DNA of 64,000 nt from Brevibacillus laterosporus DSM 25 (GTDB lineage Bacteria > Bacillota > Bacilli > Brevibacillales > Brevibacillaceae). This document shows, in pieces, positions 18,861 to 30,630 of this stretch (within the stretch, counting starts at the first letter, position 1; every line of letters starts with the position of its first letter). Under the pieces are notes generated by a model. That model did no database searches, was not told where the DNA came from, and was given only the letters and a program-made list of their open reading frames with translations. Location of the stretch: contig NZ_CP017705.1 of the NCBI RefSeq assembly GCF_002706795.1, positions 1,864,001 to 1,928,000 of the forward strand, read 5' to 3'. A program made the translations under genes and the position numbers.

Positions 18861-19505
18861 TTACTTTTGCATATTTTCCCAATCGGCAAGGAATTTCTCA
18901 ATCCCACTGCTAGTTAAAGGATGCTGCAAGAGTTGTTTAAATACTTTATGAGGAATGGTGGCAATATCCGCCCCAAGCTTTGCAGCCTCCGTCACATGTA
19001 AAGGATGACGAATACTTGCTGCAATAATTTCCGTTTCTATGTCATGGACAGCAAAGATTTCTGTGATGTCTGCGATGAGTTGCATGCCGTCGTAGCCAAT
19101 ATCATCCAGTCTGCCAAGGAACGGAGATACATAAGTAGCCCCTGCTCTTGCAGCCATCAATGCTTGGTTCGCGTTAAAAACTAATGTTACATTGGTTTTA
19201 ATTTTGCGTTTTGAGAAAATCTTTACAGCTTTTAGCCCTTCTTCTGTCATCGGCACCTTAATGACGATGTTTTTCGATAGACTAGCCAGTTTTTCTCCTT
19301 CTTCGATCATACCTTTTGCATCAATGCTAATAACTTCTGCACTGATAGGACCATCTACAATATCAAGAATCTCTTTTAATGTTTCGATGAAATCGCGGCC
19401 TTCCTTGGCTACTAGAGATGGATTGGTGGTTACGCCAGAAACGACTCCCCACTCATGAATCTCCCGAATTTCATCAACATTCGCTGTGTCTATGAAGAAA
19501 CGCAT
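18861..19505 (-). CDS. tal: Transaldolase, TalC/MipB (fructose-6-phosphate aldolase-like) subfamily
   Basis: A 214-residue short-form transaldolase. Seen: [28 protein letters not shown] and the Schiff-base lysine segment [15 protein letters not shown] near residue 85, then [16 protein letters not shown]. The equivalent B. subtilis protein (YwjH) acts as a transaldolase of the pentose phosphate path; the fold is shared with fructose-6-phosphate aldolase, which cannot be excluded from motifs alone. ATG 19505 follows AGGAGGG. Next to fbaA. Confidence 0.9.
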   Translation of the reverse strand: MRFFIDTANVDEIREIHEWGVVSGVTTNPSLVAKEGRDFIETLKEILDIVDGPISAEVISIDAKGMIEEGEKLASLSKNIVIKVPMTEEGLKAVKIFSKRKIKTNVTLVFNANQALMAARAGATYVSPFLGRLDDIGYDGMQLIADITEIFAVHDIETEIIAASIRHPLHVTEAAKLGADIATIPHKVFKQLLQHPLTSSGIEKFLADWENMQK

Positions 19506-19520
19506 GGGTACCCTCCTGAA

Positions 19521-20375
19521 TTAGACGCGGTTATTACTTCCAAACAAACGAATTTTCTCGATAACAGTTTGCTTGATTGCCTCACGAGCAGGACCCATGT
19601 ATTTACGAGGATCGATTTCGTTAGGTTTTTCAGCTAGTACTTTACGGATTGCAGCTGTGCAAGCAACTTGGTTTTCAGTGTTTACGTTGATTTTACCAGC
19701 ACCGTGCAAGATAGCTTGACGGATCGCTTCGTCTGGTACACCAGATCCACCGTGCAATACGATTGGAGCGCCGATGTTTTTCACTACTTTTTCGATAATA
19801 TCGAAATGGATTTTTGGTTCACCTTTGTACATACCATGAGCAGTACCTACAGCAATAGCTAGGTAGTCAACTTTAGTCTCTTCCCAGAAACGAATAGCTT
19901 CTTCTGGTTTTGCTAAGCTAGCATCTTCTTCAGCTACTTGTAGATCGTCTTCTACTCCGCCAATTGTACCTAGCTCACCCTCAACAGATACTCCTACAGC
20001 ATGGGCAGCTTCTACAACTTGTTTAGTCAAACGGATGTTATCTTCGAAGGAATGGTGAGAACCATCGAACATAACAGAAGAGAATCCAGCTTGGATACAT
20101 TTCATAACAACATCAAAGTTGCTACCATGATCCAAGTGTAGCGCAATTGGTACACCAGCAGTTTTAGCAGCGGCTTTAGCCATTGCTACTGTATACTCAA
20201 TACCCATATAACGCATAGCACCTTCGGAAACTCCAAAGATTACAGGGGATTTCTCCTCCATAGCTGCTTCGGTAATCGCTTGCGTAAATTCTAGGTTGTT
20301 CAAATTGAATTGTCCAACAGCATACTTATTTTTCTTTGCGTCCTCAATAAAGGCGGTCATAGGTACTAATTGCAT
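19521..20375 (-). CDS. fbaA: Fructose-bisphosphate aldolase, class II
   Basis: Zinc-dependent aldolase of glycolysis and gluconeogenesis. The product is 284 residues from ATG 20375 (GGAGG upstream); the longer frame to 20414 adds a non-family extension. LHLDHGSNFD carries the catalytic Asp and a zinc His; VEGELGTIGGVED and LHGGSGVPDEAI carry other ligands and the phosphate loop. The gene ends 15 nt before tal begins, so the two are likely cotranscribed. Confidence 0.97.
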   Translation of the reverse strand: MQLVPMTAFIEDAKKNKYAVGQFNLNNLEFTQAITEAAMEEKSPVIFGVSEGAMRYMGIEYTVAMAKAAAKTAGVPIALHLDHGSNFDVVMKCIQAGFSSVMFDGSHHSFEDNIRLTKQVVEAAHAVGVSVEGELGTIGGVEDDLQVAEEDASLAKPEEAIRFWEETKVDYLAIAVGTAHGMYKGEPKIHFDIIEKVVKNIGAPIVLHGGSGVPDEAIRQAILHGAGKINVNTENQVACTAAIRKVLAEKPNEIDPRKYMGPAREAIKQTVIEKIRLFGSNNRV

Positions 20376-20473
20376 TTCGGTATGTCCTCCTAATCCTAAC
20401 TCTCTGTATTTCACTACTTACAATACGGGGTTATTATACCACAACGACGCCTTTATTAACAGAGAACTTGTGA

Positions 20474-20839
20474 CTAACTGACTAATTGTTGATTGACTAC
20501 ACAGCGTAATTCATCAATATCAAAAGGTTTGGTAAAATGAGTAAGCGCTCCCAGTTGCGTTGCTTCCTTAATCATATCTAGTTCACCATACGCAGTCATC
20601 ATAATTACTTTAATATCTTTGTTTATCTTTTTAATGTGTTTTAAAATTTCTATGCCGTCCATTCGGGGAATCTTCATATCTAAAATGACGAGATCTGGAG
20701 ACTCATTTTCGACGATTTCGAGTGCCTGTTTGCCGTTAGCCGCCTGGAAAGTGCAGTATCCTTCCTTACCCAATACCTCATATAGTAGGATGCGGATGCC
20801 GTACTGGTCATCCACGACTAGTACCTTCTTGTCCTGCAT
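20474..20839 (-). CDS. spo0F: Sporulation phosphorelay response regulator Spo0F
   Basis: A 121-residue single-domain receiver that takes phosphate from Kin sensor kinases and passes it to Spo0B. The acidic pair Asp10/Asp11, phosphoacceptor Asp in [16 protein letters not shown] (residue 54), TAYGELDMI and the conserved Lys in [10 protein letters not shown] are all present, and [11 protein letters not shown] is characteristic of Spo0F. There is no output domain. ATG follows AGGGGG. A sigma-H-type promoter lies at 20878-20904. Confidence 0.97.
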   Translation of the reverse strand: MQDKKVLVVDDQYGIRILLYEVLGKEGYCTFQAANGKQALEIVENESPDLVILDMKIPRMDGIEILKHIKKINKDIKVIMMTAYGELDMIKEATQLGALTHFTKPFDIDELRCVVNQQLVS

Positions 20840-20877
20840 ATTGCTTCCCCCTCGTTCCTTTGCTTCTAATTACTAAA

Positions 20878-20904
20878 ATACGCCTTGACGGTCGGAAATC
20901 CTGC
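20878..20904 (-). promoter_or_regulatory. Sigma-H-type promoter of spo0F
   Basis: Minus strand GCAGGATTT, 11 nt, GGCGTAT. This fits the sigma-H pattern RNAGGAWWW, 11-12 nt, RNNGAAT with one mismatch. It ends 38 nt before the spo0F start, and spo0F is a known sigma-H target in B. subtilis. Confidence 0.55.
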
Positions 20905-21055
20905 CACATTCCATCTTTATTTTTCCAGTAGATTGTAGCAAGCCTCTGAATTACATAATTTTCCTATAATTTCGTTACTTTTAACATTTGCTCACGGCTT
21001 TGATTAATGAAATCTCTTTCCTTGTTACAACAAGCTTCACGGCTCGTAACAAAAA

Positions 21056-21082
21056 CAGGCTGTCGAGAAATTCGACAGCCTG
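21056..21082 (-). terminator. Intrinsic terminator after pyrG
   Basis: Eleven-base-pair perfect stem CAGGCTGTCGA with TCGACAGCCTG and a 5-nt loop, followed on the minus strand by five T and GTTACG, about 37 nt past the pyrG stop. Confidence 0.85.
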
Positions 21083-21118
21083 TGGCTATTTATAAGATAC
21101 TGCTATACTTATGTTTTA

Positions 21119-22744
<1,626 letters not shown>

Positions 22745-22788
22745 TTATTTCAACATTTTTGATGAACAGTTATTAAGTAGGGTGCTAC

Positions 22789-22849
22789 AAAAAGAAAAAA
22801 CAAAAGCGGGGTCCTATCTCAACATCTCTGCTGAATAGGGGCGCTTTTG
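22789..22849 (-). promoter_or_regulatory. pyrG leader attenuator hairpin
   Basis: Minus strand CAAAAGCG with CGCTTTTG (22842-22849 and 22801-22808), an inner CCTAT/ATAGG stem and an 18-nt loop, then TTTTTTCTTTTTG. The ascending arm contains GCGCCCC, a target for a 5' poly(G) run. It sits about 42 nt downstream of the predicted pyrG start site and may also end rpoE transcripts. Confidence 0.7.
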
Positions 22850-22890
22850 TTTGTTATTCTTTCATATATGACAAATCTTCATGTGAAGCC

Positions 22891-22927
22891 CAAAAAGTAT
22901 TTTATAATGGGCAGAAATGAAAGTCAA
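22891..22927 (-). promoter_or_regulatory. Sigma-A promoter of pyrG with GGGCTT start
   Basis: Minus strand TTGACT, 17 nt, TAAAAT, 7 nt, then GGGCTTC. The predicted transcript begins pppGGGCUUC, the start-site pattern on which RNA polymerase adds extra G residues when CTP is scarce in B. subtilis pyrG. Confidence 0.7.
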
Positions 22928-22955
22928 GGATAAAGTCGTGAAAGTCGATAGTTGC

Positions 22956-23525
22956 TTACTTATCAGACTCCTGATCTTCTTCCTCTTCTCCCACGGTTTC
23001 TTCGTCTTCTTCAAAAAGATCCTCGTCCTCTAGATCTTCATCTTCTTCATCGATGTCTTCGATCTCATCATCAGAATCAACCTCTTCTTCATCAACAAAG
23101 TCTTCGTCTTCGTCTTCCTCTTCTTCCTCTTCAAACAGGGAGATATCATCTTCCTCTTCAAAGACTTCAGCAACATCATCATCTTCCATATCGAAGTCTT
23201 CAAAGTCGTCAACAACAGCAGCTTTTTTCTTTTTAACTCCGCCTTCTTGGCTTTCTTCAACTGCTTCCGTTGCGTACCAGCGTTTTAATCCCCATGTATT
23301 CTCACCGATACATACAAAACGACCATCGATATTTACTTCTGTATACACTTGAGCAATGACAGCCATCAATTGCTCTTCTGTCAGTTTACGCAAGATAGCA
23401 ATTTCGTTCATTAGTTCACGGAAATTATTAGGGCGGTTTGTTTCTCTTAGGATTTCATAAGCGATATCAACCATCGCCATCTCTTGCAACTTCTCTTCAT
23501 TATATTGCTGAAGTAATTTACTCAA
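22956..23525 (-). CDS. rpoE: DNA-directed RNA polymerase delta subunit
   Basis: Accessory RNA polymerase subunit of Firmicutes that speeds core recycling and represses weak promoters. The N-terminal winged-helix (HARE-HTH) domain is seen in YNEEKLQEMAMVDIAYEIL and NFRELMNEIA through ENTWGLKRWY (about residues 1-90). It is followed by an acidic tail of nearly 100 residues that is almost all Asp and Glu. TTG 23525, ten nt after AAAGGA, is the likely start (189 residues); GTG 23534 lies too close to that site. Confidence 0.93.
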   Translation of the reverse strand: MSKLLQQYNEEKLQEMAMVDIAYEILRETNRPNNFRELMNEIAILRKLTEEQLMAVIAQVYTEVNIDGRFVCIGENTWGLKRWYATEAVEESQEGGVKKKKAAVVDDFEDFDMEDDDVAEVFEEEDDISLFEEEEEEDEDEDFVDEEEVDSDDEIEDIDEEDEDLEDEDLFEEDEETVGEEEEDQESDK

Positions 23526-23678
23526 GCAAGGCACGTCCTTTCAAACAAAACTTGGCTATCATACAGTATTCCCTATTTTATCCGAAAATGCAAGTGATTC
23601 AAACCCTACAAAAAGAAAAGCTTTTTTCATCTACATATCTCTACATTTACGTACGTATTCCTGATAAAATGTTTCGCA

Positions 23679-24308
23679 CTACGATTCATCACACGTTACC
23701 TTCTTAAGAGCCTGCAAAAAGGTTGGAATCGTTTGGGCTCCGGTCACGATTAGACTGTGATTTATCACAAAAAATGGAACGGCCTTTACTTCATAATGTT
23801 CTGCTAATTCATAGTCTGATTGTAGATAGATTGCCATCCTACCACTCTGTAATTTTTCCTCAACCTCGTGTTTATCTAACCCAAAGATGTCAGCAATTTG
23901 TAATATAACTTCTATGTTTCCAATATCTAAACCTTCTTCAAAATATGCCCGCTGTAGGGTCTGTAGCATACTTGTTTGTTGAGCAAGTGGGGTCAGTTTT
24001 AAGAGAGAATGAGCTAGGTCAGGATGAGCGCGTATCTTTATTTGGTCAAAGCAAAAATGCAAGCCGATTTCCTGTCCCATAGCTGTTACGTATTCTAAGG
24101 CTTTACCTACTTGCTCTTTCCCCCCTAGCAGACGTTCCATATTTACTCGAAAGGGTACCCCTTCATTTGGTAAATAAGGATCAATAGTAAAGGCATGATA
24201 GTGAAGGGTTACTTCCTCTGCTTGCCACTCTTGGAGAGTACCCAGCAAAGAAGCAATACCTATGCGGCACCAAGGGCAAACAATGTCCTGAAAAATATGT
24301 ATGTGCAC
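23679..24308 (-). CDS. DsbA-family oxidoreductase (FrnE-like)
   Basis: A 209-residue thioredoxin-fold protein without a signal peptide, so cytoplasmic. The CPWC redox motif is at residues 11-14 (FQDIVCPWCRIG), and the cis-Pro region VKAVPFFVINHSLIVTGAQ is near residue 180. This matches the FrnE/2-hydroxychromene isomerase-like branch of the DsbA family. GTG 24308 follows AAAGGGG. It lies between the icmF operon and rpoE, reading in the same direction. The substrate is unknown. Confidence 0.85.
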   Translation of the reverse strand: MHIHIFQDIVCPWCRIGIASLLGTLQEWQAEEVTLHYHAFTIDPYLPNEGVPFRVNMERLLGGKEQVGKALEYVTAMGQEIGLHFCFDQIKIRAHPDLAHSLLKLTPLAQQTSMLQTLQRAYFEEGLDIGNIEVILQIADIFGLDKHEVEEKLQSGRMAIYLQSDYELAEHYEVKAVPFFVINHSLIVTGAQTIPTFLQALKKVTCDES

Positions 24309-24422
24309 GCGGAAACTTCCCCTTTCTCGACTGTAAAGCTCTAATTCCTTCCTAATTTAATTCGACGACGCCCTTCCAGACTGATATTGTCGAAAAATAC
24401 TAAATCGATGAAAGCAACAGAA

Positions 24423-24454
24423 ATACCCCAGAAGAATAGTAACTACTGGGGCAT
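24423..24454 (-). terminator. Hairpin after icmF
   Basis: Stem ATGCCCCAG with CTGGGGTAT and a 14-nt loop, beginning 9 nt past the icmF stop. The minus tail ATTTCTGTTG is poor in T, so termination may be partial. Confidence 0.6.
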
Positions 24455-24462
24455 AATCCGTC

Positions 24463-27400
24463 TTACATATTACGTCGATATTGTCCGCCTACTTCATACA
24501 AGGCTCCCGTAATTTGACCAAGAGAAGCCACTTTTACCGTCTCCATTAATTCAGCAAATACATTCCCGCCTGTTAACGCAGCCTCTTGTAGCTTCTTTAA
24601 AGCTCCAGGAATTTGTTGTGCATGTCTTTGCTGAAAAGCACGCATATTATCAATTTGTTGTTGCTTTTCCGTATCTGTAGCCCTTGCCAACTCAATTTCA
24701 TAGTCATCTTCAGAAGCATTTGGATTTAGGAAAGTGTTAACTCCAATGATCGGTAAATCACCTGAATGTTTCCTCATTTCGTAATACATTGACTCATCTT
24801 GAATCTTCCCTCGTTGATATTGTGTTTCCATGGCCCCTAATACTCCACCACGCATACTTAACCGTTCAAATTCTTGTAATACAGCTTCCTCTACTAAATC
24901 AGTCAGCTCTTCAATGATAAAAGCACCCTGCAACGGATTCTCATTTTTTGCCAATCCCAATTCTTTATTAATAATCATTTGAATTGCCATTGCCCTACGT
25001 ACCGAATTTTCGGTAGGTGTCGTGATCGCTTCATCGTAGGCATTAGTGTGCAAAGAATTGCAGTTATCATAAATTGCTATAAGCGCTTGTAGCGTAGTGC
25101 GAATATCATTAAAGTCCATTTCTTGGGCATGTAAGGAGCGTCCAGATGTTTGGATGTGATACTTTAATTTTTGGCTACGCTCATTAGCACCATAACGCTT
25201 CTTCATAGTGATTGCCCAAATCCTACGAGCTACCCTTCCAATTACGGTATATTCAGGATCAAGTCCGTTAGAGAAGAAGAAAGATAGATTATGAGCAAAT
25301 TCGTCAATTTTCATACCACGGCTTAAATAATACTCCACATAGGTAAAGCCATTTGCAAGTGTAAAAGCTAATTGTGTAATGGGATTAGCCCCTGCTTCAG
25401 CTATATGATAGCCTGAGATAGAAACAGAATAGTAATTACGTACTTTATTTTCTATAAAGTATGCTTGTATATCTCCCATCATACGAAGGGCAAACTCCGT
25501 AGAGAAAATGCAAGTATTTTGTCCCTGATCTTCTTTTAAAATATCTGCTTGCACTGTTCCCCGTACGTTCGAGAGAGTATAGGCTTTAACTTGCGAAAGC
25601 TCTTCTCCAGAAGGTTGACGTCCTTCTCTCTCTACGAATTTCTCTATCTGCTGTTCAATAGCTGTATTTAAAAACATAGCTAAAATCATTGGCGCAGGCC
25701 CATTAATCGTCATGGAAACAGAAGTGGAAGGGGCACAAAGATCAAAGCCCGCATACAGCTTTTTCATATCATCCAATGTACATATGCTTACTCCGCTGGT
25801 TCCGATCTTTCCATAAATGTCAGGCCTCTCATGAGGATCTTGGCCATATAGCGTCACACTATCAAATGCTGTGCTCAATCGTTTTGCATCATCATTTTTA
25901 GATAGGAAATGGAATCGTTTATTAGTACGCTCTGGCGACCCTTCTCCTGCAAATTGCCTACGTGGATCTTCTCCTTCTCTTTTAAAAGGAAAAACACCTG
26001 CGGTAAATGGAAATTCCCCTGGGACATTCTCTTTCATAGACCAAGATAGTAAATCCCCCCACTCATGGATGATGGGTGTGCTAATCTTGGGAATCCGTGA
26101 TCCAGAAAGTGATGTAGAAAATAACTTTGTCACTATTTCCTTATCGCGAATTTTTGTGACAAACTGATCCTGTTTATACAATTCTTTTTGTTTTGGCCAG
26201 TTTTCCAGCCACTTTTTTGATTCGGGATGCAATTTCTCTTCAAATAATGTAATTTGAGAAGCTACTTGAGCAAGCACTGCTTCGTCTGCGCCCTGCTCTG
26301 CTAAAACTTTGTAAGCTCCATTAAGTTGATACAGTTTACGCGCATAGCCTGCCTGCTCTTCACTAAACTTGTGATAATTCCGTACTGTATTAGCTATGTC
26401 CTGAAGATACGTAATTTTTTCAGATGGAATGAGTGGTGGTTTATGAGCTAAGATCGGCATTGGGTCCAGATGCTCTACATCCCAATCAAGCTGCTTTTTC
26501 TGAACGACCGCTCGCATCAAGGCCGCAAAAAGAGCATTGGTGCCTGGATCGTTAAACTGACTTGCAATCGTGCCATAGATCGGTAGCTTTTCATCTTCCA
26601 CTTCAAATAATTGATGATTACGACGATACTGCTTTCTTACTTCACGTAAAGCGTCCTCTGAGCCTTTTCGCTCAAATTTGTTAATGGACACCAAATCGGC
26701 AAAATCAAGCATATCAATTTTTTCTAACTGAGAAGGAGCACCGTATTCACTTGTCATTACATATAGTGACAAATCACAAAGCTCGCTGATGCGAGCATCC
26801 CCTTGTCCAATCCCGCTTGTTTCCACGATGACTAAATCAAAGCAAGCAGCCTTAGCTACCTGGATCGCATCTTGCAGTGCAAGAGACAATTCTGATCCCG
26901 ATTGTCTAGTCGCTAAACTACGCATATAAACACGTGGCGTGTTATTTGCGTTCATTCGAATTCGGTCACCTAAAAGTGCACCACCTGTTTTTTGTTTAGA
27001 TGGATCTATCGACAGAATGGCAATTGTCTTTTCGGGATACGTATATAAAAAACGCCGAACTAATTCATCTGTTAACGAGCTTTTACCTGCTCCACCTGTG
27101 CCTGTAATACCCACGACAGGCACATCACTAGTTAGACTAGCTAGTGTATCTCTAACCTGATTGAACCATTTATGATCGACAACATCATACTCCGCCAACG
27201 TAATTAAGCGAGCAACCGCCTGGATATTCTTTTCCTGTAACAAATCCACTTCCGCTTGCAGGGAAGCCATTGTCGGATAGTCACATTCACGAATCATCAT
27301 GTTAATCATACCTTGAAGCCCTAGTTCCCTGCCATCATCTGGTGAGAACAGCTTAGCTACACCATATTCCTCTAATTCACGAATTTCTCGAGGAACGATT

Positions 27401-27708
27401 ACGCCACCACCTCCGCCATACACGCGAATATGACCGGCCCCACGTTCTCGTAGTAAATCAACCATATATTTAAAAAATTCGACATGCCCACCTTGGTAGG
27501 AGCTGATGGCAATTCCTTGCACATCCTCCTGAATAGCAGCATCAACAATCTCCATGACAGAGCGGTTGTGACCCAAATGAATCACTTCCGCTCCAGAGGA
27601 TTGCAATATTCGACGCATAATATTTATGGAAGCATCATGTCCGTCATAGAGACTCGCTGCTGTTACAAAACGTATCTTATTAGTTGGACGATAGACCTCT
27701 GTTATCAC
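24463..27708 (-). CDS. icmF: Fused isobutyryl-CoA mutase with G-protein chaperone
   Basis: Coenzyme B12-dependent enzyme that interconverts isobutyryl-CoA and n-butyryl-CoA, with its GTPase chaperone built in. The 1081 residues run B12-binding domain (base-off motif DGHDASI, residues 22-28), MeaB-like G domain (Walker [10 protein letters not shown] at about 203-211, [15 protein letters not shown] later) and a mutase TIM barrel from about residue 540 to the end. GTG 27708 follows GGGGAGG. It is the last gene of the acyl-CoA operon, 32 nt after the TetR gene. The full fused architecture separates it from methylmalonyl-CoA mutase; related fused mutases with altered substrate (for example pivalyl-CoA) are the alternative. 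Confidence 0.93.
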   Translation of the reverse strand: MITEVYRPTNKIRFVTAASLYDGHDASINIMRRILQSSGAEVIHLGHNRSVMEIVDAAIQEDVQGIAISSYQGGHVEFFKYMVDLLRERGAGHIRVYGGGGGVIVPREIRELEEYGVAKLFSPDDGRELGLQGMINMMIRECDYPTMASLQAEVDLLQEKNIQAVARLITLAEYDVVDHKWFNQVRDTLASLTSDVPVVGITGTGGAGKSSLTDELVRRFLYTYPEKTIAILSIDPSKQKTGGALLGDRIRMNANNTPRVYMRSLATRQSGSELSLALQDAIQVAKAACFDLVIVETSGIGQGDARISELCDLSLYVMTSEYGAPSQLEKIDMLDFADLVSINKFERKGSEDALREVRKQYRRNHQLFEVEDEKLPIYGTIASQFNDPGTNALFAALMRAVVQKKQLDWDVEHLDPMPILAHKPPLIPSEKITYLQDIANTVRNYHKFSEEQAGYARKLYQLNGAYKVLAEQGADEAVLAQVASQITLFEEKLHPESKKWLENWPKQKELYKQDQFVTKIRDKEIVTKLFSTSLSGSRIPKISTPIIHEWGDLLSWSMKENVPGEFPFTAGVFPFKREGEDPRRQFAGEGSPERTNKRFHFLSKNDDAKRLSTAFDSVTLYGQDPHERPDIYGKIGTSGVSICTLDDMKKLYAGFDLCAPSTSVSMTINGPAPMILAMFLNTAIEQQIEKFVEREGRQPSGEELSQVKAYTLSNVRGTVQADILKEDQGQNTCIFSTEFALRMMGDIQAYFIENKVRNYYSVSISGYHIAEAGANPITQLAFTLANGFTYVEYYLSRGMKIDEFAHNLSFFFSNGLDPEYTVIGRVARRIWAITMKKRYGANERSQKLKYHIQTSGRSLHAQEMDFNDIRTTLQALIAIYDNCNSLHTNAYDEAITTPTENSVRRAMAIQMIINKELGLAKNENPLQGAFIIEELTDLVEEAVLQEFERLSMRGGVLGAMETQYQRGKIQDESMYYEMRKHSGDLPIIGVNTFLNPNASEDDYEIELARATDTEKQQQIDNMRAFQQRHAQQIPGALKKLQEAALTGGNVFAELMETVKVASLGQITGALYEVGGQYRRNM

Positions 27709-27740
27709 CTTGACAGCCTCCCCTTATCTATGGGATGGCT

Positions 27741-28373
27741 CTATTCGTGTCCGCTGATATCCCGCAGAAGCAATTCGGTCTGTTTCTCGATGTATTCGTC
27801 CAGGGTATAGCTCTTGCCAAGTGTCCAACGTCGGAACACCCACATTTCAGCTAGTACCATGATGTTGTTAGCCATTAGCTTCACATAGCGCTCATCAGTC
27901 CGAATGGAACCATCTTCCATCCCCTTATGCAAAATCTCTTCAAAAATGCCTGTGATAGACTCTTCTCGACGTAACACATACGTCATCGCTTCATGTGGTA
28001 ACGACTTGGTTTCTTGATAGATTAATAGCACACGATCATTTACCTGATCCATAACACGTATTAGGCTTTTCAACGCGAGCTTGAGGCTTTTGAGACCAGA
28101 ACCATTGTAGGTAATCGCTTCACGCAGTCTTTCTTCCATTTCATTATGAATAGAGTCACAAACCAAATATAAGATATCTTCTTTGGATTCAATGTACTCA
28201 TATAGCGTTCCAATGCTAAAGCCAGAAGCACGAGCAATTTCCCGCGTAGTTGTTTTGTGGAATCCTTTGTGTATAAATAGGTCAACGGCCGCCTCTATAA
28301 TTTGTTCACGCCGTTTTTCGATTAGTTTTGGGTCCTTCACCAAGGAAGGGATTACTTTCTTACGTTCTTGCAC
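27741..28373 (-). CDS. TetR-family transcriptional regulator of acyl-CoA operon
   Basis: About 210 residues. The N-terminal helix-turn-helix is clear (RREQIIEAAVDLFIHKGFHKTTTREIARASGFSIGTLYEYIESKEDIL written as separate helices, residues 24-70), followed by an all-helical ligand domain. GTG 28373 lies 7-9 nt after AAAGGTGG. Its place between meaB and icmF suggests it senses an acyl-CoA and controls this operon. Its recognition helix differs from B. subtilis FadR as I recall it, so it is probably a different regulator with its own operator (see the repeated 14-mer at 34020 and 36373). Confidence 0.85.
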   Translation of the reverse strand: MQERKKVIPSLVKDPKLIEKRREQIIEAAVDLFIHKGFHKTTTREIARASGFSIGTLYEYIESKEDILYLVCDSIHNEMEERLREAITYNGSGLKSLKLALKSLIRVMDQVNDRVLLIYQETKSLPHEAMTYVLRREESITGIFEEILHKGMEDGSIRTDERYVKLMANNIMVLAEMWVFRRWTLGKSYTLDEYIEKQTELLLRDISGHE

Positions 28374-28504
28374 CGAATAAGCCACCTTTCACCAATTTGA
28401 CTAACGTCTCTGGTTTCTCCCCATTATACTAATCCACAATTTATGCTACAATCCTCTTTTTGCGGCTAATCGTGCCAGACTTGTAACAAAAGCGACCCCA
28501 TAAG

Positions 28505-29446
28505 TTAACGTTGTAAAAAAATACGTACCATTTTTTCTGCTGCATGATAAGGATCTACCTGTCGATTCGCTACTTCATATAACTCGTTAGCAAATGCACC
28601 TTGTTCAATTCCTTGTAGCATGACACGATAAAGATTCTGGTTCACTAACTCCATTACCTCTTCGTGTAAGTGATACGATCTACGCTTTTCCCCTTCACCC
28701 GATTCAGTTAGGAACCTCTCATGTGTATGGATAGCTTGCCACAAATCAGTTATCCCAACTCGGTCTGTTGCAATTGTACGTATAAGAGGAGGTTGCCAGC
28801 TTGCATCATGCTTTACGATCTCTATCATTTGTTCAATCTCTGTCAGTAATTTATCCAGACCAGGCAAATCAGCTTTGTTAATGACAAATAGATCAGCAAT
28901 CTCCATAATTCCAGCCTTAAATGCCTGAACAGTATCCCCGCTTCCCGGATTTAGTACAACAGCGACTGTATCAACAATTTTCATAATGTCTAACTCAGAC
29001 TGCCCAACCCCTACTGTCTCAACAATAATAACTTCACAGCCATAAGCATCCAGAACACGTACTGCCTCTTTCGTATTGCGTGATAGACCACCTAAATTTC
29101 CCCTGGTCCCCATACTTCTTATAAAGACGCCTCGGTCAGGAGCATGATGCTGCATCCGAATACGATCCCCTAACAAAGCACCACCAGTAAATGGGCTAGT
29201 AGGATCAACCGCAATGACCCCGACCGAAATCTGTTGCGAACGCAAATAAGTAATCAATGCATCTACTAACGAACTCTTACCTGCTCCTGGGGAACCCGTT
29301 AACCCAATTAATCGTGCTTTGCCAGTATGGGGGAAAATTTCCTGTAACACCTGCCCCTTTTCAGGAAAGCCATCTTCAATCCAGGTAATTGCTCTGGCAG
29401 CCGCGCGAACATCTCCTGCCAGTATTCGCTTGGTTATCGGATGCAC
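28505..29446 (-). CDS. meaB: Methylmalonyl-CoA mutase-associated GTPase MeaB
   Basis: G3E-family P-loop GTPase that loads and protects B12 in acyl-CoA mutases. The 313 residues show Walker A GLTGSPGAGKSSLVDAL near residue 50, GDRIRMQHH, VETVGVGQSE and NKADLPG (base recognition). GTG 29446 follows AGGAG and overlaps the end of the upstream dehydrogenase gene. Its presence beside icmF, which has its own chaperone domain, suggests a separate methylmalonyl-CoA mutase elsewhere or a second role. Confidence 0.93.
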   Translation of the reverse strand: MHPITKRILAGDVRAAARAITWIEDGFPEKGQVLQEIFPHTGKARLIGLTGSPGAGKSSLVDALITYLRSQQISVGVIAVDPTSPFTGGALLGDRIRMQHHAPDRGVFIRSMGTRGNLGGLSRNTKEAVRVLDAYGCEVIIVETVGVGQSELDIMKIVDTVAVVLNPGSGDTVQAFKAGIMEIADLFVINKADLPGLDKLLTEIEQMIEIVKHDASWQPPLIRTIATDRVGITDLWQAIHTHERFLTESGEGEKRRSYHLHEEVMELVNQNLYRVMLQGIEQGAFANELYEVANRQVDPYHAAEKMVRIFLQR

Positions 29447-29458
29447 GTAGGTCAGCTC

Positions 29459-30601
29459 CTACTCTTTTAACAGCAGGTTACTGATAACCACACGCTGTAT
29501 TTCATTTGTTCCTTCATATATCTGCGTAATTTTAGCGTCACGCATAAATCTTTCTACTGGATATTCGCGCGTATAGCCATATCCTCCAAACACTTGCACC
29601 GCTTCTGTCGTTACTTGCATCGCAATGTCACCGGCAAACACCTTGGACATAGCTGACGCTTTTCCATACGGCAAGCCTTTATCTTCTAACCAAGCGGCTT
29701 GATACGTTAGTAATCTTGCCGCCTCTATCTGAGTAGCCATATCTGCTAATTTGAACTGAATGGCTTGCAACGCAGCAATCGGTTTGCCAAATTGAATACG
29801 TTCCTTCGCGTAGCTTACGGCATGTTCAAACGCACCTTGCGCAATTCCAAGAGCTTGAGCTGCAATACCGTTTCGTCCACCGTCTAGTGTCATCATCGCA
29901 ATTTTGAATCCTTGCCCTTCCTCGCCCAAACGATTAGCCACCGGTACACGTACATCCTCCATAATCACTTCTAGTGTGAGCGAAGAACGAATTCCTAGCT
30001 TTTTCTCCTTTTTACCCATAGAGAATCCTGGCATATCTTTTTCTAGAATGAAGGCTGTTACACCCTTATGTTTTAATTCAGGATTCGTTACTGCAAAAAC
30101 GATATAAATTTCAGCTTCGCCAGCATTCGTAATAAAAATTTTGTTACCATTGAGCACATAATGATCACCATCTCGAACAGCAGTTGTACGCATCCCTGCT
30201 GAATCAGAGCCGGACCCTGCCTCAGTCAGACAGTATGCCCCCATTTTCTTACCCTCTGCAAGTGATCGTAGAAATGTTTGCTTTTGCTCTTCTGTACCAA
30301 ATTTATAGATCGGCCAGCTTGCTAAGGAAACATGTGCAGACAGAGTTACGCCAATGGATGCATCTACTCTTGACAACTCTTCAACAGCAAGTACATAGCT
30401 AAGATAGTCAGCTCCAGCTCCACCATATTTCTCATCCCACGGGATTCCTGTAAGACCTAATTGTGCCATCTGTTCAAATATAGAACGATCAAATCGCTCT
30501 TCTTCATCGCGTTCAGCAGCAGTTGGTGCTACTTGATCCTCAGCGAATTCTCTAATCATTTTACGTAGCATTTCCTGTTCTTCGTTTAGACGAAAGTCCA
30601 T
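29459..30601 (-). CDS. Acyl-CoA dehydrogenase (first paralog)
   Basis: FAD enzyme oxidising an acyl-CoA to the trans-2-enoyl-CoA, passing electrons to ETF. From ATG 30601 (GGGAG at 10 nt) it has 380 residues. Seen: [17 protein letters not shown] (flavin-binding), [32 protein letters not shown] split by the catalytic Glu in YEGTNEIQ. It is closely similar throughout to the neighbouring paralog upstream and is shaped like short/branched-chain dehydrogenases, though chain-length specificity cannot be read from motifs. Confidence 0.93.
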   Translation of the reverse strand: MDFRLNEEQEMLRKMIREFAEDQVAPTAAERDEEERFDRSIFEQMAQLGLTGIPWDEKYGGAGADYLSYVLAVEELSRVDASIGVTLSAHVSLASWPIYKFGTEEQKQTFLRSLAEGKKMGAYCLTEAGSGSDSAGMRTTAVRDGDHYVLNGNKIFITNAGEAEIYIVFAVTNPELKHKGVTAFILEKDMPGFSMGKKEKKLGIRSSLTLEVIMEDVRVPVANRLGEEGQGFKIAMMTLDGGRNGIAAQALGIAQGAFEHAVSYAKERIQFGKPIAALQAIQFKLADMATQIEAARLLTYQAAWLEDKGLPYGKASAMSKVFAGDIAMQVTTEAVQVFGGYGYTREYPVERFMRDAKITQIYEGTNEIQRVVISNLLLKE

Positions 30602-30630
30602 CTTTTCCACACTCCCTGCTTGTTGTTGTT

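Noticed and set aside
21071-21077. TGTCGAA on the minus strand, identical to the Spo0A box core, upstream of spo0F
   Set aside because: It is part of the pyrG terminator stem and more than 230 nt from the spo0F start; the stem explains the sequence.
23053-23352. Ser-rich plus-strand reading frame
   Set aside because: It is the complement of the Asp/Glu codon run encoding the rpoE acidic tail; no ribosome site or family.
26501-26514. Third copy of the TGARCGACCGCTCR motif
   Set aside because: It lies inside icmF coding sequence far from any promoter, so I count it only as a possible chance match and not as a regulatory feature.
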